This document shows positions 24,854 to 33,466 of a stretch of DNA of 64,000 nt, piece after piece. The notes below the pieces were generated by a model. The model saw only the letters and a program-made list of their open reading frames with translations, did no database searches and had not been told where the DNA came from. Each line of letters begins with the position of its first letter. Within the stretch, counting starts at the first letter, position 1. The stretch lies in assembly GCF_031180885.1 (NCBI RefSeq), contig NZ_JAPSLK010000002.1, forward strand, positions 186,001 to 250,000. The letters run 5' to 3'. The translations under genes and the position numbers were made by a program. The DNA comes from Saccharothrix sp. GTDB taxonomy: Bacteria > Actinomycetota > Actinomycetes > Mycobacteriales > Pseudonocardiaceae.

Positions 24854-25414
24854 TCACGGCAGGATGTGTTCGACCAGCTTCCGCGCCTGGCGCGCCGGAC
24901 CGTCCGCCCCCAACGCCTGCACCGACGCGTAAACACCTTCCATCACCAAGGAAAGCTGGTCCGCGACCACCTCCGGGTCGGCCACCCCCAGCTCCTGCGC
25001 CAACTCGGCGAACCGCGTCCGCATCCACGCCTTGGTCGCCACCGCGTTGCGGTGCGCGGGCAGCTCCGGGTCCGGGAACTCGGCCAGCGCCATCAGGAAC
25101 GGGCAGCCCCGGCACTTGTCCGGCTGCACCTGGACCACCAGCTCGTCGAACGCGGCCAGGATGCGCGAGCGCGCGTCGCGCCCGTCGGGCTTGGTGGCCT
25201 CGGTGAACCACTCGCGGTACTGCTGGTCCGCGCGTTCCACGTACGCGGCGACGAGGTCGTCCTTGGAGCGGAACAGCCGGTAGAGGGTGGTCGGCGCGAC
25301 GCCGGCCTCGGCCGCGACCCGGTCCACGCCGATCGCGCGGATGCCGTGCCAGTAGAACAGGTCGTGGCTGACGCTGAGCACGTGCTCGCGGGTCTGCGCG
25401 GCGGGTCGGCGCAC
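24854..25414 (-). CDS. TetR-family regulator, paralogue 1
   Basis: 186 aa from GTG 25414. The N-terminal TetR HTH reads TREHVLSVSHDLFYWHGIRA, then AEAGVAPTTLYRLFRSKDDL. The C-terminal ligand domain has a CRGC pair (DKCRGCPFLMALAEFPDPEL). It is the same length as, and very similar throughout to, the TetR at 35474-36034. Both have the 8-4-8 inverted repeat in their promoters. It probably represses itself and the DUF1579 gene. Confidence 0.93.
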   Translation of the reverse strand: MRRPAAQTREHVLSVSHDLFYWHGIRAIGVDRVAAEAGVAPTTLYRLFRSKDDLVAAYVERADQQYREWFTEATKPDGRDARSRILAAFDELVVQVQPDKCRGCPFLMALAEFPDPELPAHRNAVATKAWMRTRFAELAQELGVADPEVVADQLSLVMEGVYASVQALGADGPARQARKLVEHILP

Positions 25415-25460
25415 GGCGGCCTCCGGTCGACGACGTGTTCGGGTCCCGGCTCGACGACTT

Positions 25461-25480
25461 GTTCGGGACCCTTCCCTAAC
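25461..25480. promoter_or_regulatory. TetR operator, copy 1
   Basis: GTTCGGGA-CCCT-TCCCTAAC: 8-nt arms, 4-nt spacer, one mismatch between arms, 47 nt upstream of the TetR start. The same architecture occurs at 36089 and 42124. Confidence 0.7.
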
Positions 25481-25561
25481 GTCCCAACCTAGCACTCCGC
25501 CCGCCCCGGAAGTGGAACGACGCTGGTCCACTTCCTCCGCGCTGACCGCGACCAGGGGCAC

Positions 25562-25658
25562 GCAAGCGCTCACCCACGCGAGCGGCAAGCGCTCCCCCGC
25601 GGGCCGCAAGCGCTCCCCCACCGGCCGCAAGCGCTCACCCCGTGAGCCGCAAGCGCTC
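25562..25658. repeat. Short tandem repeat of a GCAAGCGCTC core
   Basis: The decamer GCAAGCGCTC occurs at 25562, 25585, 25606, 25627 and 25649, spaced 21-23 nt. The last copy overlaps the stop of the transposase-like gene and forms a hairpin (CGTGAGC / GCTCACG, 25641-25661) that could terminate it. Confidence 0.8.
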
Positions 25659-26883
25659 ACGCGTAGGGGCGCAGCAGCCGTTCCTCGGGGTAGCCCGCCC
25701 GCTCCAGCTCCTGCAGGAGCCGGAACCCGTGCGCCGCCGACACCAGCGTCACGTGGTGGTGCCAGCCGGGGAACGACCTGCCCTCGAAGTGCCGCAGCCC
25801 GAACTCCTCGGCCAGCCGCGCGACCTCGGTGTCCGCGTGCCCGGCGGCCCGCAGCAGGCTCACCATCTCGCGGATGCCGGCGGCACCCAGGTTGGTCAGC
25901 CACACCGCGGACGGCCGCACCTGCCCGACCGGCCACTCGGCCAGCACGTGCCGCAGCCACGGCAGCCGACCCGGTCGGCCGTCGCCCATCGCGGCGTGCC
26001 CGGGCAGGGTCGCCACGACGAAGTCCGACGTCGACACCGCGCCGGTCCGCTCGTCCCGCCAGGACAGCGTGCTGCGACCGCGACGCGCCGCGGCCGCCAC
26101 CAGCTGCCCGACCGTCCGGGGCTGGTTCCGCGACCCGACCGCCCCAGGCCCGCCGACGAGATTCACCGGGAGCAGGGGCATCGCGGTGGACACCTGCGCG
26201 AGGTAGCGCATGCCGCGCTCCTCCAGCCCGCTTAGCAACGGGAACACGCCGGGGTCACTGCTCAGGTCCACGACGACGGGCGCCGCGGGCAACCCCCAGT
26301 TGCCCGTCATCTCGTCGAACGCGTCGAGCAGGTACTGCCACACCGGACGCGACCGCTCGTCCTCCGGCACCCGCGTCTTGGCGCGCCGGTCGGCGTCGTG
26401 GTCCCAGGACTTGGGCATGACCAGCCGCCAGTCGACCGCGCCCGCGCCCTCGTCCCCGGCCAGGAACACGCCCACCGCCCGCTGGCAGTTGAGCATCCGG
26501 CCGGCGGTGGGCGCGTACTGCCGCGCGACGCCCACCGAGTTGTCCCCGTTCTTCGGGAACACCGCTTCCCGCACCACCCAGGCCCGCGGGCGCATGGCCT
26601 GGCCGATGCGCTCGGCCAGGCGCCGGCGCACCGGCTCCCACGCCCACGGGCTCTGGTTCACGAACTGCTGCAACGACTGGTCGGCGTCCCGGCCGACCAC
26701 GAGTTCCGAGATGCGCCGGATGGACTTGCGCCCCGGCACGACGAGCAGCCCGCGGACGTAGGCCTCGGCCCAGCGGCGCTGGTCGGACCTCCCCAGGGTC
26801 GTGAACAGCTCTTCGCAGAACTCGGACAGCGTGGATAAATCAGACGGATCAGCCCCGGCTGATACCGCGTGGAACCGATGCAC
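25657..26883 (-). CDS. IS701-type transposase-like protein, catalytically degenerate
   Basis: 408 aa from GTG 26883, which has GGAGG 7 nt upstream. The IS701/DDE_5 fold is clear: FCEELFTTLGRSDQRRWAEA, GLLVVPGRKSIRRIS, then VGVARQYAPTAGRMLNCQ, WRLVMPKSWDHDADRRAKT and PEDERSRPVWQYLLDAFDEM. The first catalytic position, normally a VIDDTGFPK-type motif, reads VVREAVFPK (residues 103-111), so the Asp is lost. The second region keeps an Asp (VVVDLSSDP, Asp206). I see no terminal inverted repeats or target duplication. It is most likely a domesticated relative kept for another role, such as regulation. Confidence 0.8.
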   Translation of the reverse strand: MHRFHAVSAGADPSDLSTLSEFCEELFTTLGRSDQRRWAEAYVRGLLVVPGRKSIRRISELVVGRDADQSLQQFVNQSPWAWEPVRRRLAERIGQAMRPRAWVVREAVFPKNGDNSVGVARQYAPTAGRMLNCQRAVGVFLAGDEGAGAVDWRLVMPKSWDHDADRRAKTRVPEDERSRPVWQYLLDAFDEMTGNWGLPAAPVVVDLSSDPGVFPLLSGLEERGMRYLAQVSTAMPLLPVNLVGGPGAVGSRNQPRTVGQLVAAAARRGRSTLSWRDERTGAVSTSDFVVATLPGHAAMGDGRPGRLPWLRHVLAEWPVGQVRPSAVWLTNLGAAGIREMVSLLRAAGHADTEVARLAEEFGLRHFEGRSFPGWHHHVTLVSAAHGFRLLQELERAGYPEERLLRPYA

Positions 26884-27640
26884 GGTTGTCCCTCCAGCAT
26901 TTCGGATCACCACGAGGCACGGACCTCGCGGGGTTCGTCTTGACACTTCGTCAGGGCAAGGCACAACACATTTCCGAAGGAGGTACGGCAACGCAGACGT
27001 CCCCACGTCGTGCGCGCCGGCGCGAACCGCCCGCGTGGTCGGCGACGACCCCGTGGCCGCCGCCCGCGAGCGGGCGCACCGGCGATTTCCCCCAGCCCCC
27101 ATCGTCCCTGTCCCCCAGCGACCAGTGACGCGCACAGATTTTCAAGCCTCGGATCGGCTGTCCAGAACGCTTTCAGTGCTGGTATTCCCGGTTCCAGCGT
27201 GGCGAGGCGGACAGACCGGTTCCGGTACTGATCCGTTCGATGTTCCCCGTTAAGTCGAGCGGACTACCACGGATCGCGTGACACGTCCGACACGACGGAA
27301 CATGAAAGTTGGTTACATCGGAAACGGAAACAAAGCGCGCGGTCCGCCCGAACCGGACCGGTTGCTTCGGTGCCATATGAACCTCGAGCGCGGCTTGTGG
27401 CGGCGGTCACAGGCATCGGCTCTCCCCCCAAATACTCGTGGCGCACGCGTGGTGGGCCGCGATCACCCGAAGACGCTAGCCACTTCCCGTGACGCCGGCA
27501 TTAATAATCCACGCGTCGGGTGCGAGCTTCGGTGATTTACGAATCACATATCCCGATGACGGGCCCGTCCGGCGCGTACTTCGTCAAGTCGACGCGCGAG
27601 TCAGCGCTCGAGTCGGCGCTCCATCCGGCGCCGAGCCGGC
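26884..27640. other. 757-nt intergenic region without a supportable gene
   Basis: This region is upstream of the transposase-like gene and downstream of the MmyB-type regulator. GC content falls locally, notably near 27290-27340 and 27500-27550. Two short palindromes are visible: AACCGGACCGGTT (27351-27363) and GTGATT-TACG-AATCAC (27532-27547). Open frames across it have no coding character or start signals. Confidence 0.6.
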
Positions 27641-28438
27641 TCAGGCGGGCAGGTGCACGAGCACCGCCGTGGGGGCGAACTCCGGCGACTCCAAGGGCAC
27701 CACCCGCAATTCGCGGACACCGAGTTCCGGATGGCGGAACCGCAGCGCGCGGGAACGGCGTTCGCGGACGATCTGCTCATCCCACCACAGGCGGAATTCG
27801 GCGCTCAGCCGACCCAGTTCCCGCACCCGCCGGCCGATCTCACCGGTGTCCTGGCACCGCGCCGCACCCGCCCGCCACACCGCGACCGCGTCGCGCGCCT
27901 CCTCGGCCCAGTCCACCAGGCGCTCCCGGGCCGCGGGCGCGGTGAGCAGCCAGCGGAGGAGGTTGCGCTCCTCCGCGGGCAGCCGGTCCCAGTCGTCGTA
28001 CCAGCGCACCGCGGCCGGGTTCCACCCCAGCAGGTCGCCGTACGGGTCCACCGCGAGCACCGGGTACGGGTCGTCCTCGGCCGCCGCGACCAGGCGTTTG
28101 AGCAGCTCCGCGCCGGAGATCTCGCCGTCGAGCGGCTGCGGCCGGACCACGTGGCCGAACGCCAGCGCGTGCACGTAGCGGCGCTCGTCCTCGCTCAGGC
28201 ACAGCACGCGCGCGAGGCTGTCCACGACCTCGGGCGACGGCCGGATGTCGCGCCCCTGCTCCAGGTAGGTGTACCAGGTGGGGCTCACCCCGGCGAGCAT
28301 GGCGACCTCCTCCCGGCGCAGTCCCTGCGACCGGCGGCGCGGCCCCCGCGGAAAACCCGACTCGATCGGGTTGCAGCGTTCCCGCCGGCTGCGCAAAAAG
28401 CGCCCCAACTCGCCCCGGCGGACATTGTTCGACCTCAC
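27641..28438 (-). CDS. XRE regulator with MmyB-like ligand domain
   Basis: 265 aa. The N-terminal HTH reads LGRFLRSRRERCNP, QGLRREEVAMLAGVSPTWYT YLEQGRDIRPS. The C-terminal domain (PYPVLAVDPYGDLLGWNPAA, ERNLLRWLL, RRVRELGRLSAEFRLWWDEQ) is the MmyB-like PAS-type ligand-binding domain common in actinomycete secondary-metabolism regulators. GGAGGA is directly adjacent to ATG 28444, too close for use, but 6 nt from GTG 28438, so the latter is chosen. The target is unknown; the cupin/TPP operon lies just upstream on the same strand. Confidence 0.9.
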   Translation of the reverse strand: MRSNNVRRGELGRFLRSRRERCNPIESGFPRGPRRRSQGLRREEVAMLAGVSPTWYTYLEQGRDIRPSPEVVDSLARVLCLSEDERRYVHALAFGHVVRPQPLDGEISGAELLKRLVAAAEDDPYPVLAVDPYGDLLGWNPAAVRWYDDWDRLPAEERNLLRWLLTAPAARERLVDWAEEARDAVAVWRAGAARCQDTGEIGRRVRELGRLSAEFRLWWDEQIVRERRSRALRFRHPELGVRELRVVPLESPEFAPTAVLVHLPA

Positions 28439-28550
28439 GACCATTCCTCCCCCAGTTTCCCCGCGGACCAGTCTAGCCGTCGTCCGGGTGGCGGATTCCC
28501 GGACGACGAGCCGCCGATTTGCGGCGACAACGAAAAGGGAGCGGATAGCA

Positions 28551-28600
28551 CGAAGCCCCCACTCGTGCGTTTCCCGGCGGGAAACGCGGTGAGGGCTTCG
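28551..28600. terminator. Long hairpin terminator after the cupin gene
   Basis: Nested perfect arms: CGAAGCCC / GGGCTTCG (28551-28558 and 28593-28600) and GCGTTTCCC / GGGAAACGC inside. It is placed to end minus-strand transcription of the TPP-enzyme/cupin operon before the MmyB-type gene. Confidence 0.8.
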
Positions 28601-28630
28601 CGGACACGCTCGGGCGCGGGCCCGGTGGGC

Positions 28631-29020
28631 TCAGCTGGTGTGCCCGTACTGGTACGACGGGTCGGCGGCGTGGTCGGGCGCGAATTCGGTGACCACCTGG
28701 GCGGTGGCGTGCACGTTGACCATCCGCGCGTTGCCCGGGCCGAGGTTGGTGAACGCGTGCGGCACGCCCTGGCGGACGATCACGATCTCCTCGGGCCCGG
28801 CGTCGCGGACCTGCCCGGCGGCCTCCACGCGCACCCGGCCCTCGATGACGAAGAAGATCTCGTCGTACGGGTGGCTGTGCCGCATCGGGCCCTTGCCGGG
28901 CTTGACGTCCACGATGAACGCGGACGACGTGGTGCCGTGGGCGCCGCCGTCGAAGATGTGCGCGGCGACCTCGCCGTCGATGCGGACGGTGGGCAGGTTG
29001 TCCTTGAGGACGACCTCCAT
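28631..29020 (-). CDS. Cupin_2-domain protein
   Basis: 129 aa, a single cupin barrel. Motif 1 is GPMRHSHPYDEIFFVIEG, with two His and one Glu as metal ligands; motif 2 is EIVIVRQGVPHAFTNLG, with the third His. Metal binding is therefore intact. Such small cupins act as dioxygenases, isomerases or cyclases on small molecules. It follows the TPP-enzyme gene by 42 nt, so both should act in one pathway. Confidence 0.9.
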   Translation of the reverse strand: MEVVLKDNLPTVRIDGEVAAHIFDGGAHGTTSSAFIVDVKPGKGPMRHSHPYDEIFFVIEGRVRVEAAGQVRDAGPEEIVIVRQGVPHAFTNLGPGNARMVNVHATAQVVTEFAPDHAADPSYQYGHTS

Positions 29021-29062
29021 GGACTCCTCCTGGTGCTCTGACAGCGGTGGCTGCGGCGGTGG

Positions 29063-30724
29063 CTACAGCCGGAACAGGCCGGGGTCGGACACGACGACGT
29101 CGAGCAGGACCGGGCCGTCGGCGGACAGCGCGCGCCGCAGCGAGGCCCGCAGCTGCCCGGGCGTCTCGATCCGCTCGCCCGCGATGCCGTAGCCGCGGGC
29201 CAGGCCCGCCATGTCGACGCCGCTGAGGTCCCAGCCCTCCTGCCACTTCTTCTGGCTGGTGTCGTCGAGGTAGTACTTCAGCGACAGGTACCCGGCGTTG
29301 TTGGGGATCACGAACGTGACCGGCAGGTTGTACTTCCCCGCCGTCCACAGCGCCTGGATGGTGTACTGCGCCGAACCCTCGCCGACCACGACGACGACCC
29401 GCTGGTCGGGCCGGGCCACGGCGTAGCCGACCGCGCCCGCGAACGGGAAGCCCAGCGCGCCGGACGCGGTGGCGTAGTAGCCGTTGTCCGGGCCCAGCGG
29501 GATCTGCTCGTGGAACGGGGCGCGGCCGATGGGCAGCTCCTCGAACACCTGCGCGGTGGACGGGAGTTCCTGCGACAGCAGGTGGAACAGGTAGGGCTCG
29601 GTGATCGGCGTGGACGCCTCGGGCGTGGGGATCGGCTCGCGCAGCTCCGGCAGCGGCACCCGCGGGCGCTGCGGCAGCAGGGCCACGATCCGGCGCACGA
29701 ACGCGTCGGGCGGCGTGACGTAGGCGGTGCCCGCCATGGACCAGGCGGCGGCCTCCGGGTCGTCGGTGACGTGGATGAACCGGGTGCCCTCGGGCAGCTT
29801 GGGCGAGTCGCTGCCGTCCAGCGGCGCGGGCGCCTGGGAGAACAGGTCGGCCGTGGTGAACAGGGTGAACGTCGGGCTGCCCAGCACGATCACCACGTCG
29901 TGCTCGCCGAGGCGGGCGTTGATCAGCTCGGGCAGCGGGGCCAGGACGCCGCCGAACAGCGGGTGGTTCTCCGGGAACGCGCCGCGCGGCCACACCGGGC
30001 TGCCGTAGACGCGGGCGTTGAGCCGCTCGGCCATCTTGATCAGGTCGCGCCGGGCGCCGCCGATCTCCACGCCCGGACCGGCGACGATCGCCGGGTTGGT
30101 GGCGGAGTTGAGCGCGTCGGCGACGTCGGCCAGCACCTGCGGGTCGGGCACGACGGCGGGCCGCACGACGCGGACCTTGTGCGGCGTGGGGTTGGCGGGC
30201 CGGATCCAGTCGTCCTCGGGCACGCCCACGTACACCGGGCCCTGGGGCGCCTGCTTGGCGATGTGGTAGGCCTTCTCGATCAGCGCGGGCACGTCCTGCG
30301 GCCGGGCCGCCTCCGCCGCCCACTTGATGTAGGGCTGCGGGAGCTGGGTGGCGTTGGGCGCGTTGAGGAACGGCGCGCCCTGCTGGAGCTTGCGGGCCTG
30401 GAGACCGCCGATGATGACCATCGGGGTGTGGGCGCTGGCGGCGGTGTAGATGGAGCCCATGGCGTTGCCGGTGCCGGGGCCGCCGTTGATGACGACCAGG
30501 GACGGCTCGCCGGTGGCCTGGGCGTAGCCGTCGGCCATGCCGACGACCGCGGCCTCCTGCAGGCCCATGATGAAGCGGAAGTCGTCCGGCCACGTCTCGA
30601 ACAGCTTCATCTCGGTGTGGCTGGGATTGCTGAAAACGGTCGTCAGGCCGAGTTGCCGGAATACTTCCAGCGCGTCCTCCCGGACGGTCCGGGAATTGGT
30701 GCCCTCCGCGGTCACGGTCAACAC
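29063..30724 (-). CDS. TPP-dependent enzyme, benzoylformate-decarboxylase-like (1)
   Basis: About 553 aa with the three-domain ThDP-enzyme order. The N-terminal PYR domain has VFSNPSHTEM (Ser at the BFD active-site position), MGLQEAAVVGMADGYAQATG with the catalytic Glu of the cofactor, and VVINGGPGTGNAMG. The middle domain reads NPAIVAGPGVEIGGARRDL. The PP domain has the TPP motif GEGSAQYTIQALWTAG...PNN (about 448-476). Members decarboxylate or ligate 2-keto acids; the substrate here is unknown. AGGAG is 1 nt from GTG 30724 and 4 nt from TTG 30721, so the exact start is open. It is divergent from the NTF2-ankyrin gene. Confidence 0.9.
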   Translation of the reverse strand: MLTVTAEGTNSRTVREDALEVFRQLGLTTVFSNPSHTEMKLFETWPDDFRFIMGLQEAAVVGMADGYAQATGEPSLVVINGGPGTGNAMGSIYTAASAHTPMVIIGGLQARKLQQGAPFLNAPNATQLPQPYIKWAAEAARPQDVPALIEKAYHIAKQAPQGPVYVGVPEDDWIRPANPTPHKVRVVRPAVVPDPQVLADVADALNSATNPAIVAGPGVEIGGARRDLIKMAERLNARVYGSPVWPRGAFPENHPLFGGVLAPLPELINARLGEHDVVIVLGSPTFTLFTTADLFSQAPAPLDGSDSPKLPEGTRFIHVTDDPEAAAWSMAGTAYVTPPDAFVRRIVALLPQRPRVPLPELREPIPTPEASTPITEPYLFHLLSQELPSTAQVFEELPIGRAPFHEQIPLGPDNGYYATASGALGFPFAGAVGYAVARPDQRVVVVVGEGSAQYTIQALWTAGKYNLPVTFVIPNNAGYLSLKYYLDDTSQKKWQEGWDLSGVDMAGLARGYGIAGERIETPGQLRASLRRALSADGPVLLDVVVSDPGLFRL

Positions 30725-30974
30725 ACTCCTGTGGTGGGTGGACTTCTTCTGGCGAGCTGTGAGGGCAACTCTCGGCGGCGCCCGGCGCCGGCCACAAGGA
30801 AAGTCGTTGCCCCGGAAGGCACTTCGTGAGCTGTGCGGATGACCTCACGCAGTCCCCGCCCGGCCTCCGCCCCCGCTTGTCGAAGGCGTCGCCGGGGTGA
30901 ACTACTGAATGCGCGCCCGGCCGAACCCTTTTCACCCGGCACGGCGAAACAATCCCGAGCAGTGAGGACCTGCG

Positions 30975-32417
30975 ATGAGCAGTGAGCGAACCCGCCGGGT
31001 GGTGGAGAAGTACTTCACCGACCTGGAGCGGGGCGACCTGGACGCGGCGCTGTCGGCGCTGTCCCACACCATCGACTTCGAGCTGCCGGTGGACCGGTGG
31101 AACGAGGTCATCCCCTACCTGGGCCGCCACGTGGGGCTGCCCGCCGTGCGCCGGGCGTTCAAGGTGCGCGGCGAGACCACCGAGGTGCTCGACTACGCGC
31201 TGCGCGACCTGCGCGCCGAGGGCGACACGGCGTACGCGGTGATCTACACCCGGGCCGCGCACACCCGCACGCGGCAGGAGTTCGAGATCGAGGACGTGCA
31301 CAAGCTCGTCGTCGACGACAGCGGCCGGATCGTGTCGTGGAAGGTCTACTTCGACCCCAACGGCGAGGTGGCCGCGTTCAACGCCGACCGCGAGGAGCGG
31401 CTGGTCGCGGCGTGCTGGGCGGGCGACCGCGAGACCGTGGCGGAACTGCTGCGGTTCGGCGCGGACGTCAACCACCGCGACGGGCGCAGCGGGCTGACCC
31501 CGTTGCTGATCGCGGCCGGCCGCGCGGACGCCGAGCTGACCCGGCTGCTGATCGCAGCGGGCGCGGACGTGTTCGACGTCGACAGCGGCGGCGGCGCGAC
31601 CGCGCTGCACAAGGCGTGCCAGGGCGGCGACCTGGACGTCGTGCGGGCGCTGGTGGAGGCGGGGGCGTTCGTCGACGCCGTCACGCCCAACACCGGCCAC
31701 ACCCCGTTGATGGACGCGGTGTGGTTCAAGCGCCCCGAGATCGCCAAGTACCTGCTGGACCGGGGCGCGTCGCTGAACCTGGGCACGCACTACGGGTTCT
31801 CGCTCCAGCAGCACTTCGAGTACGAGCTGAACGTCAACACCATGGGCAAGGACAAGATCCTGCTGGCCCACCAGTACATCCAGGAGCGCCAGGCCGCCGA
31901 CGAGCGCCGCGCCGCCGACCAGCTGCTGATGGCCGCGGTGACCCAGGGCGACGTCGAGGGCGTGCGCAAGCTCATCGGCGACGGCGCGCCGGTGGACGAG
32001 AAGTTCCCGATCGTCAACGGGTTCAACGACGCCCACACCCCGCTGCTGGTGGCCGCCCGCGACGGGCACACCGAGATCGCGCGGCTGCTGCTGGAGGCGG
32101 GCGCGGACGTCAACGCGACCGAGCCGACGTTCGGCGCGGTGCCGCTGCACAAGGCGGTCTACAACGGGCACGTCGAGCTGACCCGCCTGATCGCCCGGTG
32201 GCCCGGCGTGGACCTGGACTTCCAGGGCGCCACCAACGGCTACACCCCGCTGCACGACGCCCTGTGGCACGGCTACGAGGAGTGCTCGCGGATCGTCATC
32301 GAGGCCGGCGCCCGCCTGGACATCGTCGGCCACGACGGCAAGACGCCGCTGGACCTCGCCGTCGACGAGTTCGGCGCCGACCACCCCCTGACCGAGCTGA
32401 TCCGCTCGAAGTCCTGA
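30975..32417 (+). CDS. NTF2/SnoaL-like domain fused to ankyrin repeats
   Basis: 480 aa. Residues 1-135 form an NTF2/SnoaL-like alpha+beta cone (RRVVEKYFTDLERGDLDAAL; AYAVIYTRAAHTRT; VDDSGRIVSWKVYFDP). Residues about 140-475 hold around eight ankyrin repeats, with classic units such as GLTPLLIAAGRADAELTRLL, TALHKACQGGDLDVVRALVE and HTPLLVAARDGHTEIARLLL. SnoaL-type domains bind or transform small ligands; ankyrins bind proteins. The fusion is unusual. It begins an operon (13 and 9 nt gaps) with a CatC-like isomerase and an EthD protein. GAGGA precedes ATG 30975 by 6 nt. Confidence 0.9.
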   Translation: MSSERTRRVVEKYFTDLERGDLDAALSALSHTIDFELPVDRWNEVIPYLGRHVGLPAVRRAFKVRGETTEVLDYALRDLRAEGDTAYAVIYTRAAHTRTRQEFEIEDVHKLVVDDSGRIVSWKVYFDPNGEVAAFNADREERLVAACWAGDRETVAELLRFGADVNHRDGRSGLTPLLIAAGRADAELTRLLIAAGADVFDVDSGGGATALHKACQGGDLDVVRALVEAGAFVDAVTPNTGHTPLMDAVWFKRPEIAKYLLDRGASLNLGTHYGFSLQQHFEYELNVNTMGKDKILLAHQYIQERQAADERRAADQLLMAAVTQGDVEGVRKLIGDGAPVDEKFPIVNGFNDAHTPLLVAARDGHTEIARLLLEAGADVNATEPTFGAVPLHKAVYNGHVELTRLIARWPGVDLDFQGATNGYTPLHDALWHGYEECSRIVIEAGARLDIVGHDGKTPLDLAVDEFGADHPLTELIRSKS

Positions 32418-32430
32418 CAGGAGTGCCGCA

Positions 32431-32739
32431 ATGCTGTTCTACGTCCAGATGAAGTGGAACCACGAGGGGCGCATCACGCTCGACGAGCTGTGGGAGATCG
32501 AGCAGGAGGAGGCCGAGCACGCCCAGGAGACGCTGGACTCGGGCTTCGCCGTGGGCCTGTGGAAGGTCGCCGCGCAGAAGCGCGTGATCGGCATCATCGA
32601 CGCCCCCAACGCCGAGGAGCTGGACCGCACCGCGCTGGGCCGGCTGCCGATGCGGGAGTACCTGGAGTTCGAGGAGGTGTGGCCGCTGCGCGACTACATC
32701 GGCTTCGCCGAGGACGTCATCAAGCGCTACAAGGTCTGA
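32431..32739 (+). CDS. Muconolactone-isomerase-like protein
   Basis: 102 aa, a dimeric alpha/beta-barrel of the muconolactone delta-isomerase (CatC) family: MLFYVQMKWNHEGRITLDEL, then EEAEHAQETLDSGFAVGLWK and EELDRTALGRLPMREYLEFE. CatC proper acts in the beta-ketoadipate pathway, but no other catabolic gene of that pathway is present, so a different lactone or polyketide substrate is likely. It is the second gene of the plus-strand operon. Confidence 0.82.
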   Translation: MLFYVQMKWNHEGRITLDELWEIEQEEAEHAQETLDSGFAVGLWKVAAQKRVIGIIDAPNAEELDRTALGRLPMREYLEFEEVWPLRDYIGFAEDVIKRYKV

Positions 32740-32748
32740 GGGAGCGAC

Positions 32749-33444
32749 ATGATCCACCAGCTGATCTTCGCCGCGCCCAAGCCGGGCATGACGGTGGAGG
32801 AGTTCCAGGACTACTGGGTCAACGTGCACGCGGTCCAGTACGCGAGCAAGATCAAGCAGATCCGCAAGTACATGATCGACACCACGTTCGACTTCGAGCT
32901 GGGCAACGGCGACCCGAAGTGGCAGGGCGTCGCCGAGATCTGGCTCAACCCCGAGGACCAGATCCCGTCGTTGCGGAGCGAGGAGTTCCTCCAGGGCGCG
33001 CGGCTGGACGAGCCGAACTGGGCGGCGTTCTGGCAGACCCTGGTGCTGGACACCGACGCGCACGAGCTGAAGGCCGGTCCCGCCCTGTACAAGGGGCAGA
33101 ACTGGGTGAAGCTGATGATCCTGGTCAAGCGCAAGGAAGGCGTGTCGCTGGAGGACTTCCGCGCCTACAGCCTGCACCAGCACGGCGAGCTGGGCCTGAA
33201 GCTGCCCGGCCTGCGCCGGTACCTCCAGGGGCACACGGTGGACGGCTGGTACGGCATCGGCGAGCCGACCCTGGACGCGGCCTACCAGCTGTGGTTCGAC
33301 GACGTGGAGGCGCTGCGCGACGCGCTGGAGTCCCCGGAGTACAAGCAGATGACGGAGGACTACGAGGCTTTCGTCAACCCGCGTTACGTGCACCGCCTGG
33401 TGACGCGCGAACACTGGATCATCGGCCCAGAAGCTCGTGCTTGA
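32749..33444 (+). CDS. EthD-domain protein with two tandem domains
   Basis: 231 aa made of two ferredoxin-like EthD units. The first begins IHQLIFAAPKPGMTVEEFQD and the second VKLMILVKRKEGVSLEDFRA. Each has the conserved ...W...H pattern (YWVNVHAVQ; YSLHQHGEL). EthD-type dimeric barrels act as small-molecule isomerases or heme-free monooxygenases; the exact role is unknown. It is the last gene of the NTF2-ankyrin operon and is followed by a long nested hairpin. Confidence 0.85.
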   Translation: MIHQLIFAAPKPGMTVEEFQDYWVNVHAVQYASKIKQIRKYMIDTTFDFELGNGDPKWQGVAEIWLNPEDQIPSLRSEEFLQGARLDEPNWAAFWQTLVLDTDAHELKAGPALYKGQNWVKLMILVKRKEGVSLEDFRAYSLHQHGELGLKLPGLRRYLQGHTVDGWYGIGEPTLDAAYQLWFDDVEALRDALESPEYKQMTEDYEAFVNPRYVHRLVTREHWIIGPEARA

Positions 33445-33466
33445 TTGCCTCGGCTCCGCCGAGGCG

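Noticed and set aside
25562-25658. Possible CRISPR or iteron origin
   Set aside because: Only the 10-bp core is conserved, spacing varies between 21 and 23 nt, and there is no replication gene nearby.
25657-26883. Active insertion sequence
   Set aside because: The first catalytic Asp is missing, and no inverted repeats or target duplication are visible around the gene.
29510-30829. Plus-strand frame opposite the TPP enzyme
   Set aside because: Gly/Val/Arg-rich shadow; the minus strand has the TPP-binding motif.
28473-32384. 1303-codon minus-strand frame covering the ankyrin and TPP genes
   Set aside because: It runs antisense to the ankyrin gene and out of frame with the TPP-enzyme and cupin genes, and is low-complexity throughout.
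32431-33444. Complete beta-ketoadipate (catechol) pathway
   Set aside because: Only a CatC-like protein is present; there is no catechol dioxygenase, CatB or Pca gene, so the similarity reflects the fold rather than the pathway.
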